This document shows positions 26,258 to 36,379 of a DNA stretch of 64,000 bases, one piece after another. Within the stretch, counting starts at the first letter, position 1. The number at the start of each line of letters is the position of its first letter. This DNA is from Dyadobacter sp. 3J3 (GTDB lineage Bacteria; Bacteroidota; Bacteroidia; Cytophagales; Spirosomataceae), in NCBI RefSeq assembly GCF_009801115.1, contig NZ_VTOL01000010.1:186001-250000 (forward strand), read 5' to 3'. The position numbers and the translations under genes were made by a program. Under the pieces are notes generated by a model. That model saw only the letters and a list, made by a program, of their open reading frames with translations. It ran no database searches and had not been told where the DNA came from.

Positions 26258-28657
26258 TTACTCAGAAGTCAAACTCTTTACAGGATTCATTAACGCCGCA
26301 ATAACCACTTTATAACCAACAGTTATCAATGTAATCAGGAGAATAATTATTCCGCCGGAAACTACAATCCACCAATCCAGATCAATCCTGTAAGCAAAAT
26401 GATTCAGCCAGTTTGTCATTGCGTACCAGGATATCGGTGCTGCAATAAAAAAAGCAAAGGTTACCAGAATCAAAAATTCTTTTCCAAACAAGGAAACTAT
26501 ATTGCTGACACTGGCGCCTAAGACTTTTCTGACTCCGATTTCCTTTGTCTTCTGTGTCACCATAAACGAAACCATTCCGTACAAACCCAGGCAGCAAATC
26601 AGGATTGCAACCATGGCAAAGGACCTGATCAGTGAAGTTAGCTGCTCTTCTTTTTCATAAAATTTCGCTATTTTTTCACTAACAAACTCATACGAAAAAA
26701 CTTCATCAGGATAGTTTTTCTGCCAGGCCTGATTGATGTGCTGAATCGATTGAGACAGATTTTTTGTATCAATTTTAACAGCAACTTCTTTATACAATTT
26801 GGGATTTGCAAAAATGACACAAGGCTCAACAGCCTCTTGTAAAGATTTTAAATGAAAACTTTTCACTACGCCTACAATCTGTCCCTTAAAACCGGAGGCG
26901 CCGTCTTCCAATTGTTTTCCAAGAATTAATTGTGGATCCCGAACGCCTAGCCTTTTCATCAATTCTTCATTAATCACAAACTCAACCACAGAATCGCGTT
27001 TCATGATACTACGCCCGGCGAGTAGCGGCATTCTATAAGTTTGTAAATAATTTTCATCTCCAAAACGATCCCGAATCACAAATTTTTCCCATTCTGCACG
27101 GTTGTCAAAACGGACAGAACCACCAAAACCCATACTTGATGTGGGCGCTTCGTATTGATATGAAACCGACTTGATATCAGGATATTCCAACATATCATTT
27201 CTTATTGCATCCTTAGTTTTTTGTATCGTATCCGACTTCGGCAAAGGAATGGTTATCACTGCATTCTGGTCAAAACCGAGATCTGCATTTTTGAAAAATT
27301 TCAATTGTAAAACTAAAACCAGCGTACCAATAACCAATATCTGGGCAATGATCAACTGCACGGTTATCAGCGAACGCCTCAGCCCGATTCCACCAATTTG
27401 TTGGGTCCCCAATTTACTTTTAAGGGCAGCGATAGGATTGAAACCGGATATGATGACGGCCGGATAAAAACCTGCAAATCCGATCACAGCTATGACTGTG
27501 CAAAGCCAGAACGAAATCACTTCAAACTGAAAAAAGACACCAAAGTGAAATGCTTTTGTATGTGTCCAATTATTGAGCGAGGGAAGTAATATGAATACAA
27601 GGATCAAAGCGAAAACGGAAGCAAAAATGGTAACCAAGGCAGTTTCCGCCATAAATTGCCAAAACAACTGACTCTTCGTACTTCCCAAAACTTTCCGTAT
27701 CCCGATTTCCTTTGCGCGTTTCAACGCCTGCGCCGTAGCCAGATTTATGAAATTGATACTTGCGATGATCAGCAGGAAAAATCCGACACCGGCCAAAACC
27801 CATAAAATTGATCTGCGAATCTGGCCGCCATATCGTTCATCAAAATGAACCTCGGACAATGGTTGCAGTTTGTGCTCATAGTATTTTGCAGTTTCCCCGT
27901 AATACTTTAATCCATTTGCTTTGAGCGATTTTTCAATAGTCGCGCTGCTGCTACCTCCTGCTTTTTTGACAAACGTGGCATTCTTACTGCTTATCCAACC
28001 GAACTCACCAGTCCAGTTGGTACGATCCAGTTGTTTAAGTGTGGGAAGAGATATGTAAATATTGAAATCCAGGTCCGTTGGTTTATTCTGGTCTTTCAGT
28101 ACTCCAACAATCCTTAAATCATTAGCATTGTTGAGACGTAATGTTTTACCCATAACATCGGGCGTACCGAAATATTTGAGAGCCATTTTTTCACTAAGCA
28201 CTACCGTAAATGGCTCACTCAGCAAAACGGATCCATTATTTTGAATCCAGTCAAATGAAAAGAGATTTATGTAACCCTCATCTGCATAGGCGACATTTTC
28301 CTTTTCAATAAAACGTTTGACCTCACCTCCGGAATTTGAGGATAAGGTTACGTTTGGTAATTTGCTAATGAATCCAACTTTTTCGATTTGGGAATAATCG
28401 TGAGAAAGTGCAGTTGCCAGGGCATAGGCCGAACCTTGCTCATGCTCTATGCCCTCGTCCAGATGCATATCCAGAACAACCTTATATATTCTGTCAAAAT
28501 CAGGCTGGTGCCTGTCGGTGCTCAAATGATATTGTAGAAACAAAAAAATCATAACAGCACCTGCCATCCCAAGTCCCAATCCGAAGACATTGAGAAGGGC
28601 ATAGGAACGGTTTATTTTCAGATTTCTTGCAGCAATTTGGATGTAGTTTTTTAACAT
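26258..28657 (-). CDS. FtsX/MacB-type ABC transporter permease
   Basis: A 799-residue inner-membrane protein built from two MacB-like halves. The first transmembrane helix (about 20-45) is followed by a large periplasmic domain, then three helices (about 285-410), a further helix and second periplasmic domain (about 430-670), and three C-terminal helices. Conserved EIGIRKVLGSTKSQLFWQF and EIGVRKVLGASVSNIVSLF coupling segments are seen after the first and third core helices. This class, common in Bacteroidota, moves lipids, peptides or works mechanically. No ATPase gene is adjacent, so it must use a distant one. Confidence 0.88.
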   Translation of the reverse strand: MLKNYIQIAARNLKINRSYALLNVFGLGLGMAGAVMIFLFLQYHLSTDRHQPDFDRIYKVVLDMHLDEGIEHEQGSAYALATALSHDYSQIEKVGFISKLPNVTLSSNSGGEVKRFIEKENVAYADEGYINLFSFDWIQNNGSVLLSEPFTVVLSEKMALKYFGTPDVMGKTLRLNNANDLRIVGVLKDQNKPTDLDFNIYISLPTLKQLDRTNWTGEFGWISSKNATFVKKAGGSSSATIEKSLKANGLKYYGETAKYYEHKLQPLSEVHFDERYGGQIRRSILWVLAGVGFFLLIIASINFINLATAQALKRAKEIGIRKVLGSTKSQLFWQFMAETALVTIFASVFALILVFILLPSLNNWTHTKAFHFGVFFQFEVISFWLCTVIAVIGFAGFYPAVIISGFNPIAALKSKLGTQQIGGIGLRRSLITVQLIIAQILVIGTLVLVLQLKFFKNADLGFDQNAVITIPLPKSDTIQKTKDAIRNDMLEYPDIKSVSYQYEAPTSSMGFGGSVRFDNRAEWEKFVIRDRFGDENYLQTYRMPLLAGRSIMKRDSVVEFVINEELMKRLGVRDPQLILGKQLEDGASGFKGQIVGVVKSFHLKSLQEAVEPCVIFANPKLYKEVAVKIDTKNLSQSIQHINQAWQKNYPDEVFSYEFVSEKIAKFYEKEEQLTSLIRSFAMVAILICCLGLYGMVSFMVTQKTKEIGVRKVLGASVSNIVSLFGKEFLILVTFAFFIAAPISWYAMTNWLNHFAYRIDLDWWIVVSGGIIILLITLITVGYKVVIAALMNPVKSLTSE

Positions 28658-28759
28658 ATCGATTCAATAAAAGTCAGCATTTGGCTGACAATTTAGGAAT
28701 CTTAAAACTCTGTTAATCAACCAAGATTTATTTTTAACATGATTTAACAAAGTGGTTGT

Positions 28760-29095
28760 TCACAAAACAATCGAGTGATCCAGCACAGGGCCCGGCCCTC
28801 CGATCAGTCCGGATGCATTTACCTGCTCGAAGTAATTGTACCACCCAGCGTCCACTACCATTTTCTGAAAACTTGTTACCAGATCCAGAGTTGGAAATTT
28901 CCAGATTGCAAAGTATTGGAAACCGTTAAAATTGTCAATTGTGTTATCGTTAAATGACCAGGTTATAATCTCCACACCGGAGGCCAGCACACTTTCCACA
29001 GCTCCTCCGACAGCAGCAACATAAGCAGTGCGTTCAGAAGTTGGCAGGTCAAGCCAGGCTTGTTTTGGATTCCACATTTCAACGAAAATATACAT
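28760..29095 (-). CDS. DUF6616-like small protein
   Basis: 111 residues from the Met codon at 29095 (MYIFVEMWNPKQAWLDLPTSERTAYVAAVG). The open frame extends 25 residues upstream with a hydrophobic stretch, but the conserved core begins at this Met, so the upstream part is probably leader. The pattern of a short beta strand, ERxAY helix and WSFNDNT / YFAIWKFP strands suggests a ferredoxin-like alpha/beta fold as in dimeric alpha-beta-barrel proteins. No function is known. Confidence 0.65.
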   Translation of the reverse strand: MYIFVEMWNPKQAWLDLPTSERTAYVAAVGGAVESVLASGVEIITWSFNDNTIDNFNGFQYFAIWKFPTLDLVTSFQKMVVDAGWYNYFEQVNASGLIGGPGPVLDHSIVL

Positions 29096-29235
29096 GGATT
29101 TTGCGTTTAAGAATGAAATCAAATTTACCGAATATATAAGAATGAAAAACAAATTCTTAGCCAACGGCAAACTATAACTTAATAAACATGAGTTACTTAT
29201 AAAATATAATTGAGCGTGAGCAAATTTAACTATTC

Positions 29236-29832
29236 TTATTTTTCCTTTTTCAGAATTCCATTTTCAGCACTTTCATTAATAAGGTTTTCAGCATAATTCC
29301 AGATGGAAACTGATCCGTGCTGCATCACTTTTTTCTTGTCATATACCTTTTGATAATCTACATTGTATTCTTTCCAGGTGCCGCCGTTATTGGATACATT
29401 TTGAAGTAAAGGTTCCAGTCGGTCCATGGTTTTGGCAAATTTGGCTTCCGCAGTTTCTCCTGTTTCAAATTCTTCCCAAACAGCGATTAGTTCGTCACGC
29501 TGTTCATCCGGCAGTAGTCCGAAAATTCGTTTTGCAGCCAGTGATTCTTCGTCTGTATTGGTGTGATTTTTGGTCGTATCGTATAGGAAAGTATCACCTG
29601 CATCAATCTCAACTATGTCATGTATCAATACCATTTTCACTACTTTCAACACATCAATTTCAACATTGGAATGTTTTGACAAAATGATAGCCATCATAGC
29701 CAAATGCCAGCTATGTTCTGCATCATTCTCATTTCTGTCGCTGTTGAACAATTTGGTGCGGCGCTGGATGTATTTTAGTTTATCAATTTCTTTGATGAAT
29801 TCGATTTGTTTTAGAAGGTCTTCGGTTTGCAT
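29236..29832 (-). CDS. HD-domain 5'-nucleotidase-like protein (YfbR/HDDC2 type)
   Basis: 198 residues from the Met codon at 29832 (MQTEDLLKQIEFIKEIDKLKYI). The HD-fold metal site is visible as ENDAEHSWHLAMMA (first His pair) and KMVLIHDIVEIDAGDTF (the HD dyad), with a later Asp in KTMDRLEPLL. This is the YfbR / HDDC2 arrangement, which removes phosphate from deoxynucleoside 5'-monophosphates. The frame runs 18 residues further upstream but without a family-like start. It is unlikely to be a PhnZ-type phosphonate oxygenase. Confidence 0.85.
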   Translation of the reverse strand: MQTEDLLKQIEFIKEIDKLKYIQRRTKLFNSDRNENDAEHSWHLAMMAIILSKHSNVEIDVLKVVKMVLIHDIVEIDAGDTFLYDTTKNHTNTDEESLAAKRIFGLLPDEQRDELIAVWEEFETGETAEAKFAKTMDRLEPLLQNVSNNGGTWKEYNVDYQKVYDKKKVMQHGSVSIWNYAENLINESAENGILKKEK

Positions 29833-29891
29833 ATTCACGCTTTTATAATGAAGCTTTAAAGGTAAAAATGAAAACTTTTTCTTCAAAAAAC

Positions 29892-29931
29892 AAAAACCGT
29901 CAGATCACTATAAATGAATCTGACGGTTTTT
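29892..29931 (-). terminator. Terminator after the sugar isomerase gene
   Basis: A perfect 14-bp stem (29892-29905 with 29918-29931). The A-run at 29885-29896 on the plus strand gives a U-run in the minus-strand transcript. Confidence 0.85.
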
Positions 29932-29947
29932 AATAACAATTAACTTC

Positions 29948-30955
29948 CTAAGCCTTCAAAGCCTTCCGTGCATACTCAACGCATTTAGCCGTTTCCTTCA
30001 CCGCATCTGAACCAGCAGGAATATCATATTCCAGTTCAATCGTGGCAGGGAATTTATATTTGTTTTTCTGTATCATTTCAAGTGCTGCCACGATTGGCGT
30101 GTCACCTTCACCCCATGCAACATTCTGCCCGCCGTTTGCTTTATTTTTTCTGTCTTTTGTGTGCATGCTGACGATATGCTCATGTTTGGCAGGAATAAAT
30201 ACCAGCGGATCGAAACCTGCGGCTACATAATGTCCCATATCAAAATTCATTGCATTGTATTTTGATTGACCAAGCGCAACATCCCAGGCATCAAAAGTCT
30301 GTTGCAAATGTCCGTGATAGCCTACGTAAGTTTTATTTTTCGCAGCAATATCACCCAAACGTTTTGTCTGCGCGGGATCAGTCGGTAATTCTACCGTAGC
30401 CTGATTAGCGCCCAACGCTTTTGCTGCCCGAAACGCATAATCCACTTCCATATCTGTATTATTTACACCCAACGCCGAAGGTTTGAAAGCATAAATACTT
30501 ACACCTGCATCGTTGTACATTTTGCGAAGCTGAACGAATTTATCCATTGAAACTTTCGACCTCCATTCGGCCATTTTTTTTGCATATTCTTCTTGCGCCG
30601 CTTTTTGTTCAGGAGTCATTTCAGGACGTTGTCCGTTTGGTCCGGGTGCCATGGATGGTCTTGGGGGAGCCGTCGGAGCGCCTGCGAAAGATTCCCCTGT
30701 TGGGCCCATTAATTCGATTGCGCTGATATTGCAGTCGATACAATATTGCAAAATCTGCTCTGCGCTGCCCGGCATACTACGCCAGGAATAGGTGATAGCG
30801 CCAATTTGCACACCATTAAAAAGCGAGTTTGGCTTGCCGAGATTTTTGATATAAGCGGGTGCACCAAAAGCCGATCCCGAAAGAAGTGCAAACCCTGCCG
30901 CTGCCAGTGACGAATTGACTAGAAATTCCCGTCTTGAAATATCCTGATTTTGCAT
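29948..30955 (-). CDS. Tat-exported sugar phosphate isomerase/epimerase-like protein
   Basis: A 335-residue xylose-isomerase-like TIM barrel. The N-terminus MQNQDISRREFLVNSSLAAAG is a twin-arginine signal, so this is a periplasmic protein. The barrel pattern shows GVQIGAITYSW at the first strand, NFDMGHYVAAG and HIVSMHTKDRK as metal-site strands, and a terminal IELEYD. A Pro/Met-rich, Gln-rich insertion (about 90-130) is unusual. It lies 49 bp after the PVC-type fusion gene and is probably transcribed with it, a common pairing in Bacteroidota and Planctomycetes glycan loci. Substrate unknown. Confidence 0.85.
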   Translation of the reverse strand: MQNQDISRREFLVNSSLAAAGFALLSGSAFGAPAYIKNLGKPNSLFNGVQIGAITYSWRSMPGSAEQILQYCIDCNISAIELMGPTGESFAGAPTAPPRPSMAPGPNGQRPEMTPEQKAAQEEYAKKMAEWRSKVSMDKFVQLRKMYNDAGVSIYAFKPSALGVNNTDMEVDYAFRAAKALGANQATVELPTDPAQTKRLGDIAAKNKTYVGYHGHLQQTFDAWDVALGQSKYNAMNFDMGHYVAAGFDPLVFIPAKHEHIVSMHTKDRKNKANGGQNVAWGEGDTPIVAALEMIQKNKYKFPATIELEYDIPAGSDAVKETAKCVEYARKALKA

Positions 30956-31004
30956 GTGATCTATTTTTAAGTTCTTATCATTTTAAAGCCATTGTCCCGA
31001 AAAT

Positions 31005-34000
31005 CTACTTTTGAACCACGACCTGTTTCGTTGTCCGCATATATCCGATCAGATCTGTAATTTCCTTTTCGGACAATGTTTCCAAAAGTCCGGAAGGCAT
31101 CATGGAAACCGGTGTCACTTCCCGGGTTTGAATGTCCGATTTATTAATCGCAACCGCATCCTGACCAACAATCCGCAAAGTTATTTGTCGGTCAGTTTCC
31201 TTGGCAATATTTCCCACATAGGTACGACCGTCCCGCGTCGTCACAACCACCATTTTGTAATCATCCTGAATTTCTCCGCTCGGATCCAGAAGATTTCCTA
31301 ACAGATAATCAAGATTTGCACGATTAGAGCCGGTAAGTTCAGGACCAATAATACCTCCCTCTCCGTACATTTTATGACAAGGCGCACAGGTCTTCTGAAA
31401 AACCAGACGTCCATTTCCCGCACTTCCTCCTGAGACCGTTTTATCCGTCAGCAACGTTTTATATTTTTTGTAGGCTTTTTCATCGAAGGCGACATGGTCG
31501 ATCGGCCCCCAAACTTCAACAAAACCACTACCCACTACCCTTCTGAGTTGTCTCGCTACATAGGTTGGGATTTCCTTTTTTGATATAACATTTTTAGAAA
31601 TCGCCTGTGTCAGCAACCATCCTGATTTCGGCCGGGACGCCAGTGTCTGGATCGTTTCAGATTTTTCATCAGTGATAAATTTCGGATAACGTTCAATCAG
31701 CAATTTAGCCAAAGGTTCACTATCATAACCTGCCATGGCACGAATGGCATCGAGACGAAGATTTGGATCATCCAACAATCCGGGAAGTTCTTTTACCAGC
31801 TCCGGCCTTTGTCTCAAACTTAACAATGCTAACGATTTCCGTCTTTCTTCAACCGTCGCTTTTTTATTTTTCAAAGAAAAAAGCGCATTTTTTGCTGCTT
31901 CTGTATCGCCAAAATTCCGGGATAAATCCAGAGCCAATTGTGCCACCGGTTTTTCTTTTAATTTTAGTTTTGCATAAACAGCGGCCCAATTTGCCGGTGC
32001 CTTTAAATCCGTTCTTCCTTCCAAACCGTCCCGCATCCCTTCCAGTAATGCTTTCTGATTTCTGGTTGGTTTTCCTATAGCAGTTACCAGTATTTCAACC
32101 GCATCAGCATCCACAGCCCGTCTTGCAATGAACTGGGTCAACATCGGAATTTTGCTTTGATTTGCCAATTCCATCGCGTTCGCCGGATTTTCCTTTACCA
32201 ATGGTTCAATACCGTACCATATCATTTTAGGAAGGTTATGATCTTCACTATCCTCCCCATGCGCGACCAAAGCGTTGGCCAGTTTCCATCTGGAATTCAG
32301 ATCTATTCTTTGTAATGCCGAAGCCAGATACAAACGAACAACGGCAGATTTATCAGCCTTACCCATTTCTTCAAACTTTGTGATCATCTCAGGCACCGCA
32401 TCTTTATCCTCATTCAAAAACTGAATAGCCCAGGCCCGGATATATTCATCTTTATCATTTAGCGCATCAAAAAGTGCGCGTGGAGTAAAACCGCCGGTAA
32501 TTTGCAGCGTCCACATGGCGCGAAGACGCCAATCCGGATTTGAATTATTTTGGTATAAATCAAACAAATGATCGTAAGCCGCTTTTTCCATTTTCCCTTT
32601 TGACGCCCGGTTTTGTAAAATAATCCGTGCTCTTCTCGCATGCCATTCACTGGGACTTTCCTGCAATGCAGCCAGTTGCAAATCTGAAAATTTACCAAGA
32701 TCTGCATAGCGGTCTTTCCAGTTTTCAGCTTTTGAAACCTTTGGCATAATTCTGAAAATCCGTCCTGTTTCTGAATTCAAAACATCGGATCCACAAATAT
32801 CCGCATCATGCCAATCCAACACATACATGCCCCCTTCCGGCCCGATTTCCATGCTAAAACCTACCCATTGGGCATTATTCGCCATCATAAATTCATCACC
32901 ATGTTTTCCAACAAAACCGGAACCTTTGGGCACCAGAATATCGGACAAAATACCGTGTTCATGAATATTAGCCATAAATATCTTACCTCTTTCCTCCTTT
33001 GGAAAAGCATCGGAAAGGTAGACTCGCGCGCCCCCATGAGCGGAACGATGGCTGTGATCAGCTATTGTTTTGATGTCGTTATAAACGTATGGATTGAAAT
33101 GCTGTCCACCTTGCCGGTGATAAATTCCGCCCGGAATAACATGCCAGAGATGCGGAATTACGCAAGCTGTCATTAACAATTGTCCTTTTGCATCATAATC
33201 AATGCCCCAGGGATTACTAAATCCGTGGGCGACTACTTCAAATTTGTCTTTTGTAGGATGATAGCGCCAGACGCCACCATTAATGTCCGTTCCTTCCCCT
33301 TCAAGAATATCCTCAGGAAAAGCATCTTTGTGTTTATAAATTTTCCCTTTTCCCTTTGGCTTACCTACTTTTGACGGCGTAGCAAAACCCTGCAAACCAT
33401 ATAACCAGCCATCCGGTCCCCAGTGAAAACTATTCAGCGTTTCATGCCGGTCGCGAATTCCCCAACCTGTAAGCCGCACTTCAATATCATCCATATCCGC
33501 TTTGTCATCACCGTTTTTATCGGGGACAAAAAGCAGATTTGGTGGCGCTCCAATAAATACGCCGTCAAAACCCACGGCCAGCGCCGAAGGAAATGCAATT
33601 CCTTCCATGAAAACTTTCCGTTTATCGGCAACACCATCACCGTCCGTATCTTCTAAAATCAGTATCCGGCTATCACCAGCATTGGAGAAACCTTTTCCAC
33701 GAGATTCGTAATCCTTATTTTCAGCAATCCACATACGTCCGCGGTCATCCCAGCAAAAAGCCATGGGTTGGGTCATCATGGGTTCTGATGCGTAGGCGTT
33801 TACAATAAAACCATCTTTAATTGTCATTGCAGCAACAGCTTCCTGAGCACTAAGGAATTTTGCTTCCCGACCTTCTTTTTGTGCAATAGCCCACAGCGCA
33901 GCGGTATTGTAAGTACCATTGTTTCCGATAAAATCACCGAATGTTTTTGTCAATCCTACATCGTTGAGTTCTCCGGTATACACAACCAGTTCATGCTTAA

Positions 34001-34847
34001 TTGTTTCGGTTTCGCCCTTTTTGATATGCCAGTCTTCCTTACGCGCTCGTGCGGGACCGGCACCCAGCTGGCCATCAACGCGCCAGGTTTGCGGGTATCC
34101 TTTATTTTCAGGATGATCAAATATGGCAATGTGCGCCAGGTCATTTCTTCCCTCCACCTGCATGGCGATATCCACCCACATGGCGGGTTGTCCTTCTGCT
34201 TTTTCATTTCGCTGACGGGCTGCATTGATTACTTCCCCTTTGATTCCCTCTTTCCAGGGCATCCGAACGAATAACCCGCCATAATCATATTTTCCGATTG
34301 TCACGTCGGTCTGCGCTTCACCATTCCATTCCAGATCCAGTAAATATTTCCCATCTTTTTCCCGCATCGACCAGTTTTGTGTTTCCGTCAAAACCGCCGT
34401 TCCGGTAGAATCCAGCAAATCATATACCGTCTGCCATTTCACTTCCAAACCTTTGGCTTCTATCACTTTTGCAGAAACCTTGCGCCAATAACCTGCATCG
34501 GGATGGTGGAAATAATCTCTTACATTTACCCGAGTATAACCCCAATAAATGCCAGTCTGATGTTTATGATGGCCGGGGCTATATTCCGTCAAAACTCCTT
34601 TGCCGTCAGGAGCAACCAAAGGATGCAGATATGGCCGAAAATTGGCCTTTGCATTTTGTGTTAAAATAGGCTTCGTTTCATTTCCCCTGAAAATACTGAT
34701 GGTTTCAGCAGATTGATTCTGAACGATTCGTAGTTGGGAATCTTTTGCAAGATTTCCGTTGCTGTCTTTTATTTTGTCCTGAAAAGGATAACCGAAATTT
34801 AAAACCAGAAAAAGCAAAAAGAGGGGGACAGATCTTAGAACACTCAT
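31005..34847 (-). CDS. DUF6807 - PVC-type dehydrogenase - HEAT - cytochrome c fusion
   Basis: 1280 residues from the Met codon at 34847, which gives a clean signal peptide (MSVLRSVPLFLLFLVLNFGYPFQ). Order of parts: a DUF6807/PmoA-like domain (about 40-310, with HPLVAPDGKGVLTEYSPGHHKHQTG), a PVC-type membrane-bound dehydrogenase propeller (about 340-760, MAFCWDDRGRMWIAENKDY ... EGTDINGGVWRY), HEAT-like helices (about 760-1110) and a heme domain with CAPCH near 1154 and a candidate axial Met in PVSMMPSG. It should oxidise a sugar-like substrate and pass electrons to its own heme in the periplasm. The fused DUF6807 is the odd feature. Confidence 0.8.
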   Translation of the reverse strand: MSVLRSVPLFLLFLVLNFGYPFQDKIKDSNGNLAKDSQLRIVQNQSAETISIFRGNETKPILTQNAKANFRPYLHPLVAPDGKGVLTEYSPGHHKHQTGIYWGYTRVNVRDYFHHPDAGYWRKVSAKVIEAKGLEVKWQTVYDLLDSTGTAVLTETQNWSMREKDGKYLLDLEWNGEAQTDVTIGKYDYGGLFVRMPWKEGIKGEVINAARQRNEKAEGQPAMWVDIAMQVEGRNDLAHIAIFDHPENKGYPQTWRVDGQLGAGPARARKEDWHIKKGETETIKHELVVYTGELNDVGLTKTFGDFIGNNGTYNTAALWAIAQKEGREAKFLSAQEAVAAMTIKDGFIVNAYASEPMMTQPMAFCWDDRGRMWIAENKDYESRGKGFSNAGDSRILILEDTDGDGVADKRKVFMEGIAFPSALAVGFDGVFIGAPPNLLFVPDKNGDDKADMDDIEVRLTGWGIRDRHETLNSFHWGPDGWLYGLQGFATPSKVGKPKGKGKIYKHKDAFPEDILEGEGTDINGGVWRYHPTKDKFEVVAHGFSNPWGIDYDAKGQLLMTACVIPHLWHVIPGGIYHRQGGQHFNPYVYNDIKTIADHSHRSAHGGARVYLSDAFPKEERGKIFMANIHEHGILSDILVPKGSGFVGKHGDEFMMANNAQWVGFSMEIGPEGGMYVLDWHDADICGSDVLNSETGRIFRIMPKVSKAENWKDRYADLGKFSDLQLAALQESPSEWHARRARIILQNRASKGKMEKAAYDHLFDLYQNNSNPDWRLRAMWTLQITGGFTPRALFDALNDKDEYIRAWAIQFLNEDKDAVPEMITKFEEMGKADKSAVVRLYLASALQRIDLNSRWKLANALVAHGEDSEDHNLPKMIWYGIEPLVKENPANAMELANQSKIPMLTQFIARRAVDADAVEILVTAIGKPTRNQKALLEGMRDGLEGRTDLKAPANWAAVYAKLKLKEKPVAQLALDLSRNFGDTEAAKNALFSLKNKKATVEERRKSLALLSLRQRPELVKELPGLLDDPNLRLDAIRAMAGYDSEPLAKLLIERYPKFITDEKSETIQTLASRPKSGWLLTQAISKNVISKKEIPTYVARQLRRVVGSGFVEVWGPIDHVAFDEKAYKKYKTLLTDKTVSGGSAGNGRLVFQKTCAPCHKMYGEGGIIGPELTGSNRANLDYLLGNLLDPSGEIQDDYKMVVVTTRDGRTYVGNIAKETDRQITLRIVGQDAVAINKSDIQTREVTPVSMMPSGLLETLSEKEITDLIGYMRTTKQVVVQK

Positions 34848-35076
34848 ATTCGGAATGGATTGGTTTAATTCGGGATCACGGCTTTGCCGCTTCATTATAT
34901 CAATTCAAAAGAAAAACACTACAAATAAATACTCTGAATAATTACATTAAACCAACATTTTTTTATATAATCAAAATTATTCCCTAAACTTGATCAGGAT
35001 AGACTTTTGCAAAATTCTCTTGTTACCAGAAAACATAAAATCCGTCCAAGGAATATATTATATAAACTGGAAAATC

Positions 35077-35826
35077 ATGAAAAAATCGCTTCCCATTATT
35101 CTGACATTTTTATCTCTTCTCATCTCTGCTTGTAGTAATAACCATGACGACGTTGCAGAAACAGATACGGCGGTCCCCGCCATTTATTCCAAAATTTACG
35201 GTGCCAGCAGCATCACATCCGATGGTACTTATATTACCATCAAAACAACCGGTCTTCCTGATCATAAAAGCGTTTATTATGCAACGGGAAACAGCTTGTA
35301 TGAGAATTTCAGCGGGACTACTTTCGCAGGAAATACTTTCAACAAAAATCCAAATTCTATTTCAGCTCAGTCCTATACTTTCAAAATACCTGTTGACCCA
35401 AAAGTTGCAACTACACATGCAGCTACTCCATTGGGCCCAATTGGTGTCTCCCTAAACGGCGTTCCGTTTTTTAACCAATATGCTGGCCCCAACCAACCCC
35501 TCACTTCCGAAGCAACGAGTTTTGATCAATATTGGGGACATCCCCAGCAAACCGGACAGTATCATTATCATGTTGAGCCATTATATCTAACGACTGTTAA
35601 AACATCCAAATCGGCACTACTGGGTTTTCTGCTGGACGGATTTCCTGTTTACGGCCCGGAAGAAAACGGAACCCTTGTAAATATTGCGTCACTGGATGTA
35701 TACCATGGACATACGTTAGCAACCACGGATTATCCGGGTGGAATATATCATTACCACATCACAAGTTCTGACCCTTACATCAATGGAAGCGGATTTTATG
35801 GCACGGCGGGCACTGTTTCTCAATAG
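35077..35826 (+). CDS. YHYH-domain lipoprotein
   Basis: 249 residues from the Met codon at 35077 (MKKSLPIILTFLSLLISACS, lipobox ISAC). The mature part has a conserved YHYH domain with two Tyr-His-Tyr-His motifs, QYHYHVEP and IYHYHITS, and ends in FYGTAGTVSQ. The frame continues upstream to 34990, but that extension lacks a signal. The His-rich motifs suggest metal binding, which would fit the SCO copper-type gene downstream, but the family function is not established. It overlaps the next gene by 29 bases. Confidence 0.82.
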   Translation: MKKSLPIILTFLSLLISACSNNHDDVAETDTAVPAIYSKIYGASSITSDGTYITIKTTGLPDHKSVYYATGNSLYENFSGTTFAGNTFNKNPNSISAQSYTFKIPVDPKVATTHAATPLGPIGVSLNGVPFFNQYAGPNQPLTSEATSFDQYWGHPQQTGQYHYHVEPLYLTTVKTSKSALLGFLLDGFPVYGPEENGTLVNIASLDVYHGHTLATTDYPGGIYHYHITSSDPYINGSGFYGTAGTVSQ

Positions 35827-36379
35827 TTTGAATTTCTTATTACTTCTTGTTTTCAGCAGTTGTACCAGCAACACAAAAATCCAAAAAGTCCTGATCAATA
35901 AGGAAAAAGGCAATTTCATTTTTAGTAAAGATCGGACCTATCTTGGTAAAGAGCTTTTTACCGGGTATATCTATGCGTTATATCCTTCGGGCGATACGTC
36001 CGAAATCTCAGGATTTTTAGATGGTAAAGAGCATGGTGTACGTAAGAAATTCTATCCCGGAGGGAAACTTCGGGAGCAAAGAGAATTTAGTCAGGGAGAA
36101 AAAACAGGTATATATTGTGCCTGGTGGGACAATGGGAACAAGATGCTTTTCTACCATTTCAAAAACGACGAATATGATGGAATATGTCAGGAGTGGAACC
36201 CTTCCGGAAGATTGGTCAGACAGATGACTTACGTCAATGGACATGAGGAAGGTAGGCAGAAACTGTTTTATGACAATGGAAAGGTGAGAGCAAATTACAT
36301 CATAGTAAATGGAAGAAGATATGGATTACTTGGGACAAAAAATTGCACCAACGTTTCTGACAGTGTTTTTAAAAATTAG
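35798..36379 (+). CDS. MORN-repeat lipoprotein (YwqK-like)
   Basis: About 193 residues from ATG 35798 (MARRALFLNSLNFLLLLVFSSC, lipobox FSSC). The mature part consists of MORN/YwqK-type repeats with patterns such as LFTGYIYALYPSGDTSEISGF, GVRKKFYPGGKLREQREF and GRQKLFYDNGKVRANYI. The family is often labelled an antitoxin, but there is no toxin gene nearby and the lipoprotein signal makes an envelope role more likely. It overlaps the YHYH gene by 29 bases and the SCO gene by 59 bases, so the three genes are translated as a tightly packed set. Confidence 0.78.
   Translation: MARRALFLNSLNFLLLLVFSSCTSNTKIQKVLINKEKGNFIFSKDRTYLGKELFTGYIYALYPSGDTSEISGFLDGKEHGVRKKFYPGGKLREQREFSQGEKTGIYCAWWDNGNKMLFYHFKNDEYDGICQEWNPSGRLVRQMTYVNGHEEGRQKLFYDNGKVRANYIIVNGRRYGLLGTKNCTNVSDSVFKN

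Noticed and set aside
29236..29832. HD protein as a PhnZ-type phosphonate oxygenase
   Set aside because: The AEHSWH and HD motif arrangement fits YfbR/HDDC2 nucleotidases, and it lies 16 kb from the phosphonate genes.
35798..36379. YwqK-like gene as the antitoxin of a toxin-antitoxin pair
   Set aside because: No toxin gene is adjacent and the protein has a lipoprotein signal, which does not suit a cytosolic antitoxin.
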